Notes: generated by a model not told the origin, from the letters alone. 64,000 bases of DNA from Diphasiastrum complanatum (GCA_029204225.1 CM055113.1:4966431-5030430); one strand, 5' to 3'; numbered from the stretch's first letter, positions 22,631-34,880 are shown. Program-made: numbers and translations.

Positions 22631-24889
22631 CCTTCAGGTTGGGCACGGACGACCATCGCGCGCGCGCTCCCTCTCTCTCTCTCTCTCTCTCTCTCAACAA
22701 ACATTATTGTTATTTTTCATACCTGAACCCTAAAAACCCCTAACCCTAAATACCTAATTCTATTTCTCTCTCTCCCTCCGCTCTCACGGCTCTCTCCTTG
22801 CAACATCACCCTCTCTCTTCGACATAGCCGCTCTATGCAACAATCGCAGCATCTGCAGCGCAGCTAGCACAGGATTCTACTGCTCTATGCAACAATCGCA
22901 GCTCTCTCTCTCGCAATCGAACTCTCTGGATCCATCGCTAGCCCGCTCTCTCTAGAAATTTCCAAAAGCACACGAATCTCTCGAGAATGCCCGTGTTTGC
23001 CCTTGAATCGCACTTGAACTGCCCATCAACGACGTTCTAGGGCAAACGTGGACCAATAAATATTTGCAAAACCTCCATCACTGCTGACATTCTCTCTCTG
23101 TCTCTCTTCCCCTTCTCTTCCATCAATTACAGAGGTTATTTTGGCATATCCCATCTTATCTGGGTCACCCTAACGCAGGCTAACAGCTGGAACTTACGGC
23201 AGCACAAACGATGGACACAAGCAATAATTACAAGTTATGTACCTGATGGGGCTTAGCAGTAGTAGCCCATCAGTGTTAGAGCCTAGAGAGAGAAAATGGA
23301 AACGTAAAAGAAACGGTTAGTGTTTGCTATTTTTAACTATTGGCCAATCAACAATAGTTGCCACATAATTAAGAAAAGGCCCAACCACATAAATCCTAAT
23401 TTGTTTGTAAATTTTGTTTTTTAAGCTCATTTTGGTGCCAGAGAGGATGAGAGAAAGATAGAGAGAAAAGAGAGACTTGTGAGCTATGGTGAATGCTTAA
23501 CATTCACCTTCATGCTTGCTGAAAATGTGAAGTAGGTTGCTACTTTCCTTCTTTTGTTTTGAGAACTACAGGATGAAGCGCTAAGTGCATAGGAAGGTTA
23601 GGTATTTGTAATAATCTAAGCTTATGTTTGTGCTAAATGTTTGCAAGTAATGTCTTAATGCATCTTTGTACTCAAGCAACTCTCTTAGTGCTTCATTTGG
23701 ATAAGATTTGTTACTACAAGGACAAGGCAAAAACACGGAGTTTAAGGCATGTATCCTCTTGTTCTAGGCTTGTCTCCTTCTCTATCTCCACTTTTTGCAT
23801 CAAATGGTTCCATTAAGGTGGACAAAAGGCTCCATTAAAAAGGTAGTTTTCCTTTTGAATGCAAGAAAGCCAAAAGAGCCAAAAGGCTACCCAAAGGAAA
23901 ATATTTGAATAAACGACAGAACAAGACTCGAAAAGCTCAAAGATCTACAAAACGATGATAGAATAGAGTTAGATAGGTGCATTTGTCTGTTTATGATCCA
24001 TGTCTTATTCCTTTTCAGCCAATAATTCTCTACAAAGATGAGGTAGGTTGTCTACCTTTATGGAAGAGTGAGTAACACATTCTCTCCACTCTTAGAAACT
24101 AATGCCTTTTCTAGCTATCATCATGTTTTTTTCTCATTGGTTCAGTCCCTACGCTTGTCATTGTGAACAGGTGTACTACATGAGTTTACATTCATTTTTT
24201 CTCAATCATAACCAATGTATTAAATATTTACACTCTTTCATTGCAACTATCTATTGTGGACAATAGTTCCATGATGATAACAATTTTATTAACTTAACAT
24301 TATTAAAAGTGCAAGTATTTTTGAAATATGATCGACTAAACAACAAGTGGTGGCATATTGTTCAAATTAAGCAATGTGCAAAACATGTATTTGAAAATGC
24401 GTAGATTGAGAATGAAATGGAGGACTTGAATATTGACAAAACGAACATAGTACAAGTTATATTAGGACAAGTATTTGACTTAAGGACTCTCAAACAAGAC
24501 ACATTATGAAGTTTGGAGAGGCTCCAAAACTTTATTATCAAACCTCAAAGTATTTGAATGTATTGTCGATGTGCAAATACTAGAAAAGATCAAAAACAAG
24601 TTGCACTCCCATAGTATCAACTAGCTACGCAATTTTGTCCCGATTTATATCGAATATAAATTTTTAAGTCAAGTGGTCAATATGCAATATTAAAAATTGA
24701 CTTATACATGTTGCATAGAGCATCTTCATATAGTTCCATCATTTTCTCGAATTTTTAAGTATGGTAGAGATTAACTCATGATTGATAGAATATTGCCCTA
24801 CACGAAGGGCACTAAAGTGTATAAGCCACTAGCTTCCATTGCTCTACATGAAGAGCATAGACTCTAAATAGAGCAAAGAGCCTAAACTT
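22631..24889. other. Gene-free stretch with promoter-like C/T-rich part
   Basis: 22670-23110 is rich in CTCTCT and includes CCCTAAAAACCCCTAACCCT, a degenerate telomere-like (telo-box) motif common in plant 5' regions, plus a duplicated TCTATGCAACAATCGCAGC (near 22832 and 22882). It could be the 5' region of a lost gene, but no coding sequence follows. The rest (23.1-24.9 kb) shows nothing I recognise. Confidence 0.45.
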
Positions 24890-25440
24890 CATCCCCTAAT
24901 AATAGAAGATCAATATATATCTCAGTGGGTGGTGGTTCAATTATTCGGACGAATTCTAGGATTGTAACCCCATTACAAATAAAATGATTCATGAAAAAGT
25001 TTGGAGGATAAAAAATGTTGTTATTTGATATTTATTTATTCTAGTGTTTTGCAGTGAGAACATTACAAAAAGGCACACTGATCTCATGATACTATAGATA
25101 TAGCGGAGAGAGGCACTTCAAGACTGATCCCTAACTCTACCTTGTAGGTTGAGAATATGACCCAAAACTTACAATGAGCATTGCCATAGTGTTCTTTTGG
25201 ATCAGAACAACTAAAATGTTATTGCAAGCTAACATCAGATTAGAACAAAAGACACCTTTTATAAGAGACAAATATTAATAGCATTCAAAGCCATTTCGAA
25301 TGAGTTTTCTATAGGTGCTATACCTCAATTGTTTGTGCATGCATTCTTTGTAAGAGATCCAAATAATTATCTTATGAATGACTAATCAATCAGATCTGAT
25401 GCCACAAATTACATTGTTAGATCCTAGTTAGGTTATCAAC
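24890..25440 (+). repeat. Direct repeat shared with 37160-37690
   Basis: About 540 bp are nearly the same in both places (boxes CTCAGTGGGTGGTGGTTCAA and TCATGAAAAAGTTTGGAGGA). In this copy the sequence then runs on to GAAACTCACCAAGCCACCAC and a short CT tract (25491-25509). In the other copy a ~650-bp segment with the desaturase fragment lies in between. Confidence 0.8.
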
Positions 25441-26039
25441 AAAAGAAACTCACCAAGCCACCACAATTACGACAAATTCTTCACCTACCTCCCTCTCTCT
25501 CTCTCTCTCATTTGTAGAGACAAATTGCCCCAAAGTAATAAAGACTTTCCTAGCTTCAAACTCCATATATACTTTCATGATATGAAATTATGAATGATCA
25601 ATATTCTTTTTGGATATTGTATGAATTTCTTGCTCTAATGATTTGAGTAACATGCATTGATACCCGTAGAACTAAGAACTTTCCATGAACCATGTCCGAT
25701 GGTATGAGAACTGGCATTTCTTTGAAGGTATGTGCAGGTACTTAAGAAAGTGCCTAAAGAACAAGAATAAGAAGCCTTCTAGGCTTAAGGGCTGACCTTT
25801 CGTTGAGGGTATGTGCAGATATATGCAGGTACTCATGAAAGTGCCTAAAGGACAAGAAATGGAACAAGAAGCTTTCAAAGCTCAAGACTGTTATCCAAGA
25901 AGGCTTATGACAAAGTCTATAATGAAGGCCCAGAAGAGTCTATAAAGAAGGCTTATTTCTAAGTCTATAATGAAGGCTCAAAAGAGTCTATATTGAAGGC
26001 TCAAAGGAGTCTATAAAGATCAGGAATAGGCCAAGGGGG
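25441..26039 (+). other. Internal end of an LTR element, with polypurine tract
   Basis: Repetitive GA-rich sequence with boxes AAGTCTATAATGAAGGC and AAGTGCCTAAAG(G/A)ACAAGAA repeated two to three times. CAAGGGGG at 26032-26039 directly precedes an LTR start and looks like a polypurine tract. No coding region. Confidence 0.5.
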
Positions 26040-26714
26040 TGATCACCCTTTTGACCCTATCCACCATGATTGAGGATGGGCAACCTCTAGAAAAAAAAAT
26101 GCCAATGTCCATGATTGAGGATGGGCAACCTCTAGAAAAAAGTGCCAATGAATCAATGACTATTAAGCAAAACAAGATAGGCATATACTTCGGCTTTTTT
26201 CTAGGAAGATTGCACTTGGGTGAATTCAAGAGTTGTGAAATGAAAAGCTATATGTAAATAAAAGTAAAGATTAAACCCTGTACCACCAACCTCCCACCTA
26301 CTTTGCCACATGCATTCTAGGCTATTTGACACCTAGAATGGGGCACCCTCCTACACTCCTACTTCTCCATCCAACTCACCTAACCTCTCTCCCAAACTTG
26401 TACACCTTCACCAATTCACCATCTCCAAATAATACACCTCATTCATGCACTCCACTTCACCTATAGTCCAAATGGAGTCTTCCCCACACATCATGCACTT
26501 GAACTTGACACCTCACTCACTTTGGAATGACTCTCCACTCTCTATATAAGTAGAAATGCACCCCACTACTGAGAGGATTCTATGATGTCACATCCAAGCT
26601 CTTCCCTCTTGTTTGTTCTTGTGTATAGGTGCTTTGGAGAAGAAGATCGAAGCATTCGCTTAAGGAGGCTATGCTAAATATTGGATTGGAGGATTTTGAA
26701 GCTCAAATCCTCTT

Positions 26715-26769
<55 letters not shown>

Positions 26770-27192
26770 TTCACTATCATTCTACACCATCTCTTTTGTG
26801 CTGCATCTCCAATCTTGAAGTATCTACACCATGATCCAGTCTTGGCCTTTCCTCTAACTCCGCCCACTACTACCACCAAAAATCCAACAAACAATTAATT
26901 ATGAAACCAAGCTCTTTCTTCTCCAAACTTGGCCTTCTACAGGTTATGAACTGTCCAAAATGATATTATGACCTTGATTCAAGATTTCCACTACCAAGGA
27001 ACCCCAAAACTGGTTGCATGCATGTGTTATGATCTTCGAAACTTTTGCATGCGTGCATTTCTATGATGAATGCACTTGCATGTAACTACAGTTTGTTTAT
27101 TTTCCCTTGCATGTAACCGTAGGTTGCTCATTTTCAGTTGCATGTCAAGATCCTAGACTTCTACATCATTGCATGTCAAGTATCTATGATCA
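26040..27192 (+). repeat. LTR with palindromic TGATCA ends
   Basis: It runs from TGATCACCC to CTATGATCA, 1153 bp, followed by an initiator-Met PBS. Near the left end are two units of a ~45-bp repeat (CATGATTGAGGATGGGCAAC). A TATA-like CTATATAAGTAG is near 26541 and a (CT)n tract is at 26719-26765. The second LTR copy is 28043-28613, truncated. Confidence 0.75.
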
Positions 27193-27195
27193 ATT

Positions 27196-27209
27196 TGGTA
27201 TCAGAGCTA
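27196..27209 (+). other. Primer-binding site, tRNA-iMet type
   Basis: TGGTATCAGAGCTA lies three bases after the LTR end and is an exact match to the common plant PBS. Confidence 0.9.
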
Positions 27210-27387
27210 AGGTTTTATACCTTGTGAATTTTTTGTGAGGGTTTCTATAGATTCCAACCCATCGAACTCTAGATCTTTACTCTTGAATTGATTTCCCATC
27301 TGCTGTTATTTCATTTTTCCTTATAAGACTTCTTTAGTACAAGAAAATACCATCTACAACTAAGAAGGTTCTTTTGCTCCTGCAAAG

Positions 27388-27720
27388 ATGGCCAGCTCTT
27401 CACGAAATACTCCAGTGCAGGAAAGTCATCGATATGAAAGCAAAAGTAAGCAAATCATAGAGCTTCATCCAATGTTTAAAAGGCCTTTTGCTTCAAAAAA
27501 CAAGTACTGCATGGAAAGAATCAAGAAGAAAAAGACTCATGCTCAGCATGACGAAGAACCTAATGACAACGAAACACTGGACGCCTACTTGCGGGGAACC
27601 AGATGGTCGCGCATATCAAAATCATGCAACCCGAAACTAGTCACGGCCATTCAATCTTTGAAGGCCATACTAGTAAAACAAGGGGAGTTTTTTCTTAATC
27701 ACATCGATTGTCCATTATAA
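27388..27720 (+). CDS. Unrecognised 110-codon ORF of a short LTR element
   Basis: Opens with ATG (MASSSRNTPVQESHR) and ends TAA. The protein is basic and hydrophilic, with a run IKKKKTHAQHDEE and a C-terminal part WSRISKSCNPKLVTAIQSLK. It lies where gag would be expected, ~190 bp after the PBS, but I see no zinc knuckle or gag motif. It may be a remnant of an element-encoded ORF-1 protein, or chance. It is the only notable ORF between the two LTRs. Confidence 0.35.
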   Translation: MASSSRNTPVQESHRYESKSKQIIELHPMFKRPFASKNKYCMERIKKKKTHAQHDEEPNDNETLDAYLRGTRWSRISKSCNPKLVTAIQSLKAILVKQGEFFLNHIDCPL

Positions 27721-28042
27721 TCAAAGGATTGCTTTAAATGCAGGTCTAGGAATGTTTTGAAAAGCAGGACGAAATAGAATCGTCTATAAAAGAGTTGTAT
27801 CAAGATTTGTTTGACTTGAATACATAAAGGTGAAGTTTTGCATGACATGAATAAGTTAAGTAGATGAAATTTGAAATATTTTGAAAATGGCTTATCTTAG
27901 CCAATACAAGAAATATCTTTATTCCTCATGATTTAATGTAAAAGTTCTCCAATGCATAGAATAAGGGAAAGATTGAGTTTTGTAAAGACTTGTAAAGGAA
28001 ATTTTTGAATTATGAATGATGATATATGTGACATTAAAGTCA
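27721..28042 (+). other. Internal noncoding part of the short LTR element
   Basis: AT-rich, no coding region and no clear polypurine tract before the second LTR at 28043. An internal deletion probably removed the rest of the element. Confidence 0.5.
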
Positions 28043-28613
28043 TGACCCTTTTGACCCTATCCACCATGATTGAGTATGGGGAACCTCTAGAAAAAAATGC
28101 CAATGACCATGATTGAGGATGGGCAACCTTTATAAAAAAAAATGGAAATGACCATGATTGAGGATGGGCAACCTCTAGAAAAAAGTGCCAATGAATCAAT
28201 GACTATTATGCAAAACAAAATGGGCATATACTTTGGCTTTTTCCTAGGAAGATTGCACTTGGGTGAATTCCCAAGTTGTGACAATGAAAAACTATATGTA
28301 AATAAAAGTCAAGATTAAACCATGTACCACCTACATCCCACCTACTTTGCCACATGCATTATAGGATATTTGACACCTAGAATGGGGTGCCCTCCGACAC
28401 TCCTACTTCTCCATCCAACTCACCTAACCTCTTTCCCAAACTTGTACACCTTCACCAATTCACCGTCTCCAAATAATACACCTCATTCATGCACTCCACT
28501 TCACCTATAGTCCAAATGGAGTCTTCTCCACACATCATGCACTTGAACTTGACACCTCACTCACTTTGGAATGACTCGCCACTCTATATAAGTAGAAATG
28601 CACACCTTCCACA
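28043..28613 (+). repeat. Second LTR (left half) of the short element, cut by block B
   Basis: It begins TGACCCTTTTGACCC and follows 26040-26570, with three units of the ~45-bp repeat instead of two. It stops just after the TATA region (AAATGCACACC) where copy B begins, so the junction of the inverted block lies inside this LTR. Confidence 0.8.
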
Positions 28614-29000
28614 AATAATTTGTGACTGATTATCCGTCAATCTTAGTCTCTCTCTTCGCAAATCCTTCGTGACAAATAATTTGTCTAGCTGTTCGTGACA
28701 AATTATTCTTCTGGTGCCTTATTATTTATTAATGTTTGGCTACGTAATCAAGAACGATCGTGACTTCCATCACTAACGCTCTGTTTGTTCTGATAGGCAT
28801 AGTCATGCTTAGGGAGAGAGTTGTATAGCTCATTCCGTTGTGCACAAACACTTCTGTTCGAGTTCGTTTCTCGTTTGTGTTTTGTTTCGTTCGCGTTCCA
28901 TTTCTCGTTCGTGTTTCATTTCTCGTTCGTGTTCATCTGTCTTTTAGAGCTAATTTTTGTTCCTTACATACAACACCCTCTTTATCTCTCTCTCCCAACA
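28614..29000 (+). repeat. Copia 5' LTR, right part only (copy B)
   Basis: It is the counterpart of 10138-9808. It begins abruptly at AATAATTTGTGACTG and ends TCTCCCAACA. The left ~500 bp of the LTR are missing. Confidence 0.85.
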
Positions 29001-29013
29001 TGGTATCAGGGCT
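29001..29013 (+). other. Primer-binding site, tRNA-iMet type
   Basis: TGGTATCAGGGCT directly follows the LTR end, one base away from the standard TGGTATCAGAGCT. Confidence 0.85.
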
Positions 29014-29144
29014 ATTTTCATAGCTTGATAAGCCTCTACATTACAAGACTCTACTAGCCGATAGAGTAATTATTTATTCCTGTGTCAAATTTTCATACTT
29101 AAGTCACTGATAGTTTCTCCTATCACTTAGACTAATTCTTTCAC

Positions 29145-30036
29145 ATGGATTCCCAAGGGAAAGCTAGTCCCATCATGGACAAACTTGATGGAGCAAATTA
29201 CCATCTGTGGAAATTTAAGATGAAAACTGTACTAATGGCAAAAGAATTGTTTGACGTTGTTACAGGTGCAAGGATGGAAAAGCTTTCGTCCTGATCATCC
29301 TCAATATTACGGATACCCAGATCGATCATGTATCCAAAGCTCGGACATCGAAAGAAGTATGGGACATCTTGGGCACACTATACGAAGTGCGAGATATAGC
29401 TTTCAAGCTATATCTCAGGAAGAAATTCTACTCCCTCAAGATGGCGAATGGTGATTCTCTACAGGATCACATTAATCAATTCAAGAACCTGCTAAGACAA
29501 ATGGCCGTCGGATCAGTCATAAACGATCAAGATGCAGTGATGCAACTGCTTACAAGCTTGCCAAGCTCATATGACAGTTGGGTGATGATCATCACGACTC
29601 ATCTAGAACTGATTATTTTGAGAGTCATTACTATGTTGTTGCAGGAAGACACGTGAGGAACGAAGCCTCAAGTTCTTCAGCTGATTCTCACGCCTTGTAC
29701 ATCAACAAGAGCGCGACTAAGCATAAGAAGAAGAAAGGTCCGAAGCAATCAAAGCCAGACCATAAACCAGCACAACATAAAGAACAATCGAATCCGCAGA
29801 CAAAGAAGAAGTTGTTCTACAGATACTGCAAGCGAAACAACCACGAAATTCAAGACTGTCGGATATTGCAAGCGAAGAACAACAGCAAGGGGCAATCGAA
29901 TCAAGTGGCAAATGCAGTTGCAAAAGCTCCACAACCTATTCAAGAAGCAGATCATGATGCCTTCATGACCAGCCATCAAGGAGCATCAGGCGACAGTTCT
30001 TGGTTCTTGGATTCCGGAGCCACTCGCTGGTCATAG
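29145..30036 (+). pseudogene. Ty1/copia gag and protease start (copy B)
   Basis: It starts MDSQGKASPIMDKLDG and contains GANYHLWKFKM, LYEVRDIAFKLYL, KKFYSLKMANGDSLQDH, LLTSLPSSYDSWVMII, a zinc knuckle FYRYCKRNNHEIQDC (first Cys replaced by Tyr, second kept) and the protease motif WFLDSGATR followed by a stop. Compared with copy A the double stop is gone, because about 33 bp around it are missing, but the frame shifts between 29251 and 29369 and again at QEDT (about 29655). No other pol domain follows. Confidence 0.9.
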
Positions 30037-30219
30037 CTCCTGTGAATTTGATAACAATTAAACAAAGACCAGCAGCTCTATCTGAACCAAGTGCACCCTT
30101 GATGGTGGTTACCAAAGCACAAAAGCAAAAAAAACATGTAGCAGTCCAAGTACCTACTAATTAATACCATCTATACTGATATACCAACAACATCTGGTGG
30201 CTATCCAAAACTCCATGCT

Positions 30220-30373
30220 TGTAGTATCGGTTGTAGTATGGGGTTCATCGCTGGGAGTGCAACTTCGCCTTCACCTGAATAGCACACAAAGAGAGCAAAG
30301 AGAGAGAAAATTCCTAGGTTGAGAGAGGCTTTGGAGGCCCAAGCACCTTCTCAAAGCTATTCACAACCAACCT

Positions 30374-30442
<69 letters not shown>

Positions 30443-30908
30443 AAGTGAAACTAGCAGAGTTTTATTAAGAAAAAGATGGAAGACACAATACGAAGGAAAT
30501 GGCTCCCTCTTATAGATTTTAGAGGTGAGCCTCCTTTACTCCGACTGGCCACTTCATTGGGACAAGGATTCTAATCCAAGCCCTTCAATTAAACACAGCT
30601 TAAATCTAATGGTGCTAAGAAAGCACAGGGCACTCACATGATTCATGTGAGTTCTAATTTGGGCCCTTTTAGCTTTTTTATTTGCAACTTGACTTAGGGC
30701 CTCTAATGTTATTTTAGAGTTTTAAGCCCCTAGTCTCTTATTCCTAGGAATTACAACTTGTTACTTGTGCTCATTGGGTTGGGCTTACATGCGTAGGATG
30801 CCAGTGCCCTTGTACTTATTACTCTGCTTGTATAGCATTGTGGTGGGCCCACTTGGCAAGCCTTGGCCAACAGTAGTTTTAGTGGCGGAACCCACTAGGC
30901 GCCCAACA
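30220..30908 (-). repeat. Complete 3' LTR of the gag-only gypsy element (copy B)
   Basis: On the minus strand it starts TGTTGGGCGCC and ends CCGATACTACA, 689 bp, including a (GA)n tract at about 30379-30438 (CT on its own strand). The flank beyond the LTR (AGCATGGAG) matches copy A (ATCATAGAG), so both copies derive from one insertion event. Confidence 0.85.
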
Positions 30909-31329
30909 GTATTCCCCACCTAAATAGGTGCCGGTCCCATGACACCTGCCTACATTTGATGTGGAAGAGAGCTGTCGACACGTTTATTGTTGGTGATGAG
31001 CTGCTTTGGGAAAAGTGTGGATAAGTGATCGCTTACGTAAAACTCGAGGCTTTATTGGTTGTTGATTAGCAAGAACATGGGCTTTTGCCAGATTTTCAAT
31101 GATACCCATAAGGGTCCGGTGGCCATGCATGGTAACCTTGTTCATCGACAAATGGGTAGTCGACACCATCTATCAAAGGATCCCAAGGTAAGACTGGTTG
31201 ATAGTGATCCTGATAGATCGGCGCTACTTCTCCCAGTGGCATTGTCGTTGTCTCTCTCAAGTCGTGATGTAGATAAGACATGCTCGCTTGACTACTTTGT
31301 CTATCTAGGTATTCGTAGTATGCTTGAAG

Positions 31330-32957
31330 CTAAAGACTTTCCTCAGCAGTCAATCTTACAAATTGAGGACAAGGTGTTGTCATTGTAGGCACTGGTTCTT
31401 GTTGTATAATTGGCCTTTTTGGGATTGGATTCCCTAGATTTGGCCTATGAAGTATTGTTGCACCCGGATTTAGCGTTGGTTTGGGAATCTGTTGCATTGT
31501 GGAACAATCAGACCTTAGTTGAAACTTGCTCGTTGAGGGACAATCATCAACCTTAGTCTTTCCCTTGTCAGTGCACTTCCCATCTGAAGGCTGCAAGATT
31601 GCAATTTTTCTTGGATCTTGTGCTGAATTGCCTTCACGTCGTTCCGTTGACACAGGCTCCCATTGCAATTCATCACTAATAAATCTGGGCATTGAGTGCG
31701 CCAAGAGTCCTCATAGAACCTGCCGAATTTTCTCGGTTGCCAATTTTTTGACTTCCTCAATTATCCTTGGCTTGATTGACTCTACCAACTCTGTCTTCTG
31801 TGATGTTGATGTTGCTTGTCTGCTTGAGGGTACCTCTATGTACTTTGGGACTTTTGTCAGATTGTCCTCTTCCTCACTCGTTTCATAACCCGGTGCCACT
31901 AGGATTTTTCTTTTATAGTGCATTCTATCGAGAGTTGAGGAGTCACCACAGGTGCATGTCGGTCTACATAGGCCAAATGCCTCCTTGCTAATTGTGGATT
32001 GCGCAATGGACAATCTCGGCATGGATGGTTAACCCCGCATTGTGAACATCCGAGCTCAAATGTTGATGCATCGCCTTGATGTGGACATTCAGCTCGACGA
32101 TGTTTTCCTCCACATCCACAACACCTTACTGAGTGTCGTATGCCATCGCCTCGAAGTTGATAGGCATACACCGATAACAGATGTCCCTTAGGATCTTCCA
32201 CAAAATAGACTAGTAGGCTATTATGGTCCTCCATTGAATTCGGTGACATGCAAGATGATATGACCAACACTTCCACCTTGCCATTGGTTGTTGAAGAAAC
32301 TCACGATTTAGATGGATCAATTTGACATCCATCCCTATGGTGAGCTCCTTGTTGGCTTGATTCTGCTTGTGACCTTTGAACCTCTGGATCTTGCCGTCGA
32401 ATTTGCTGCTTTGCATTTTGCCTTTGTAAGAAGTGCGGATTCTTGATTGGACATCTTGTACTTGGATGACCACCGAAGCAGTATTTACATTTGCCCTTAT
32501 CTATAAACTGAATTGCTCGAGCATAATCTTGCTGACAGCTTGAAATGCAAGGTTCTTGATCTTCTGCTGCACTCGATCCATTTGACTCTCTTGCACTCCC
32601 TGATCATTCGTAGCCTTCTGCCCTTGTCTGCTTGAATAGCATGAACTTTTCAGACTTTCCTGATTCCCCATCCGATATTTCTGCGTTTGGATAGGAGTGA
32701 TCTACTCTCTTCTTCAAGATAAAATTCTCCATAATGACAACATCTTGATAGATTTGTAGCAATGAAGCGTAGGATGCAAACTTCTTCATACCAGATTTGA
32801 TCTTGTTGTGTAATCCGATATAGTAGTTTTGCATTATGGTCTCTGGGCTTAGTAGATCAATACCTTTTACCAGATCAAACATTCGTCTGGTGTATTGTTG
32901 AACTGTATCATCAGGACACATCTGAAATGCAACTAATCTCACAAACTCGGTAGTCAT
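31330..32957 (-). pseudogene. Gypsy-type gag with three zinc knuckles (copy B)
   Basis: Best preserved copy of this gag. The first 117 codons are open (LVAFQMCPDDTVQQYTRRMF). All three zinc knuckles are readable: CKYCFGGHPSTRC (about 32489-32450), CCGCGGKHRRAEC (about 32125-32085) and CSQCGVNHPCRDC (about 32050-32012), each with spacing CX2CX3HX4C. The C-terminal part ends in a Tyr/Pro/Asp-rich stretch (YPFVDEQGYHAWPPDPYGYH, about 31155-31096). Frameshifts and stops separate the segments. No pol genes follow before the LTR at 30908. Confidence 0.8.
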
Positions 32958-34862
32958 GGCTGGAATGCAGTATTATTGTGATGTACGTAACTGCTTCAAG
33001 GGTTTTACAACTATGGTGTCCCACTTGTTTTTTTTTTTTTTTTGAAGTGAACAAGAGAAGAAAAGAAGTAAACCAAAGATTGAGAGATTAAGAAACCAAG
33101 GACAATCAAAAGGACAGGAGGGAGGTGTGCGAAAAAATGGTACTAGATGGTTGTTATCTAAGGATACTGATGGAGGAAAAGATAGATGCATGTAATGATA
33201 TGAAAAAGGATGAAGGTTGAGTTGATGGAGATGGAGATGAAAACACAGATGGAGATGGTATAAAAAATGAATTTTTTTTTTTTCATCAAGGTTGGGAATT
33301 AACTCTCGCCCCCATCACACTAGTTGAATCAAGAAGTGATGAAACTTCTCTGAGACTGTGAGGGTTAGTTTTGAACCGGCTGTCAAAAATTGAAGATTTT
33401 TGCTAAAATCGAGCACTTTTTAGGACTGTTTCTCTAAGATTTCAAGATCTGAGTGTCTGATCTGCACCAAAATTTATTAATTGTTGAAAACCGGTATAAT
33501 CCAACTATTACCAATATGGATTGAGTCTTGAATCGTCAGATTAAGGAAAATTAAGAGAACAGTGTCATTTTTAGTGTATTTTTGTCCTTTTTTAGCGGTT
33601 ATTTGTGGGTTTTCCGATATTTCTTAAGATCGGAGGAGATCTAACATTTTCCCTTCCCAAGGTAGCTGGAACTAGACTATATCTAGCTATTATTAGGTCT
33701 TCAAAGGTTCTTGATGGACAGTTTTCGCATAATCTTGAAAAAACTCAGTTTTTGAGCACTTTTTCTTAGATCTTTCTAGATCTGTCCATTGGATCTTCAC
33801 AAGAATTTCACGGAAGCCAGATCAAGGTTATATCTAGCTATTAAAATCTCAGAGAAGGTTAATTCAGATCAGATCTCAAAAAATCAAGAAAAAAGTGTAT
33901 TTTTGGGGGTTTTTTGCTATTTTTGGCAGTTTTCTCTCAGATCCTAGAGAGATAACATTTGCTGAGCTGATAGTAGCCTCCTCTGATACAGATTTAGCTA
34001 AATCCAGGTTTGAAAAGGTTATTTCTTAGGGGATGGAGAGAAAATACTAATTTTTTTTGCTATTTTTGGCAATTTTCTCTCATATCCTAGAGAGAGAACG
34101 TTTGCCGAGCTAAGAGTAGCCTTATTTGATACATATTTACCTAAATCCAGGTGGGAAAAGGTTAGTTCTCAGGGGAGGGAGAGAAAATATAAATTTTATG
34201 GCTTTTTTTACTATTTTTGGAAGTTTTATCTCAGACCCTAGAGAGAGAACGTTTTCCGGCCTGATAGTAGGCTCCTATAATATAGACTAAGCTAAATCCA
34301 GGTGGGAGAAGGTTATTTTGAAGGGGATGGAGAGAAAATACAAATTTTATGGGTTTTTTGCTATTTTTGGCAGATACAGATTTCTCTAAATTCAGGTGGG
34401 CAAAGGTTATTTCCCAGGGGATGGAGAGAAAATAGAAATTTTATGGATTTTTTTGCTATTTTTTGCAGTTTTTTCAAAAATGGCTGGGAATTAACCTTTG
34501 CCGACTTTTACATAGGTTTTGAACAGTGTCTAGAAGGTACTCTTCGTGCATCAAAGTTTAGTTGCAGAGCAGCAAAAAGTTACTGCCTCTAATATGTTTC
34601 TCCCGCCTATTTTTCCCCCAAAACCAGATTTTTCAGGTTTTTCTGATTTTTTGTTTGTTTGTTTTTTTGTTTTCTAGCAAGGGTTGTTCTAATCTACAGT
34701 TCTAACACAATCCACATGCCACTAACTCTAATCCACACTAGCTACCACTAACAAGCTAAAAAACTCGATTTTTGTGATGAAAAATGAAGGGAAAAGAAGA
34801 GAGAAGAGTGAGAGAAGGAGAAGACAAGTGATGTCTATGACGGCTAAGGCAAGTGTTGGGGC
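32958..34862 (-). repeat. Leader with four ~150-bp tandem repeat units (copy B)
   Basis: Equivalent of 4063-5874. Four repeat units (the first short) lie at about 34480-33925, against three in copy A. No coding region. Confidence 0.8.
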
Positions 34863-34880
34863 TCCCCGGTGATGGCGCCA
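34863..34880 (-). other. Primer-binding site, tRNA-Asp type (copy B)
   Basis: On the minus strand TGGCGCCATCACCGGGGA, two differences from the tRNA-Asp complement, one base after the LTR end. Confidence 0.9.

Noticed and set aside
22720-22750. CCCTAAA-like string as an interstitial telomere
   Set aside because: Only two or three degenerate units; better seen as a telo-box-like promoter motif or chance.
27195-27210. Sites such as TGGTATCAGAGC as pieces of tRNA genes
   Set aside because: They correspond only to the complement of a tRNA 3' end next to LTR ends; no cloverleaf can be formed from the flanks.
28020-28200. Short regularly spaced repeats as a CRISPR-like array
   Set aside because: Units of ~45 bp follow each other without spacers, lie inside an LTR and the DNA is eukaryotic.
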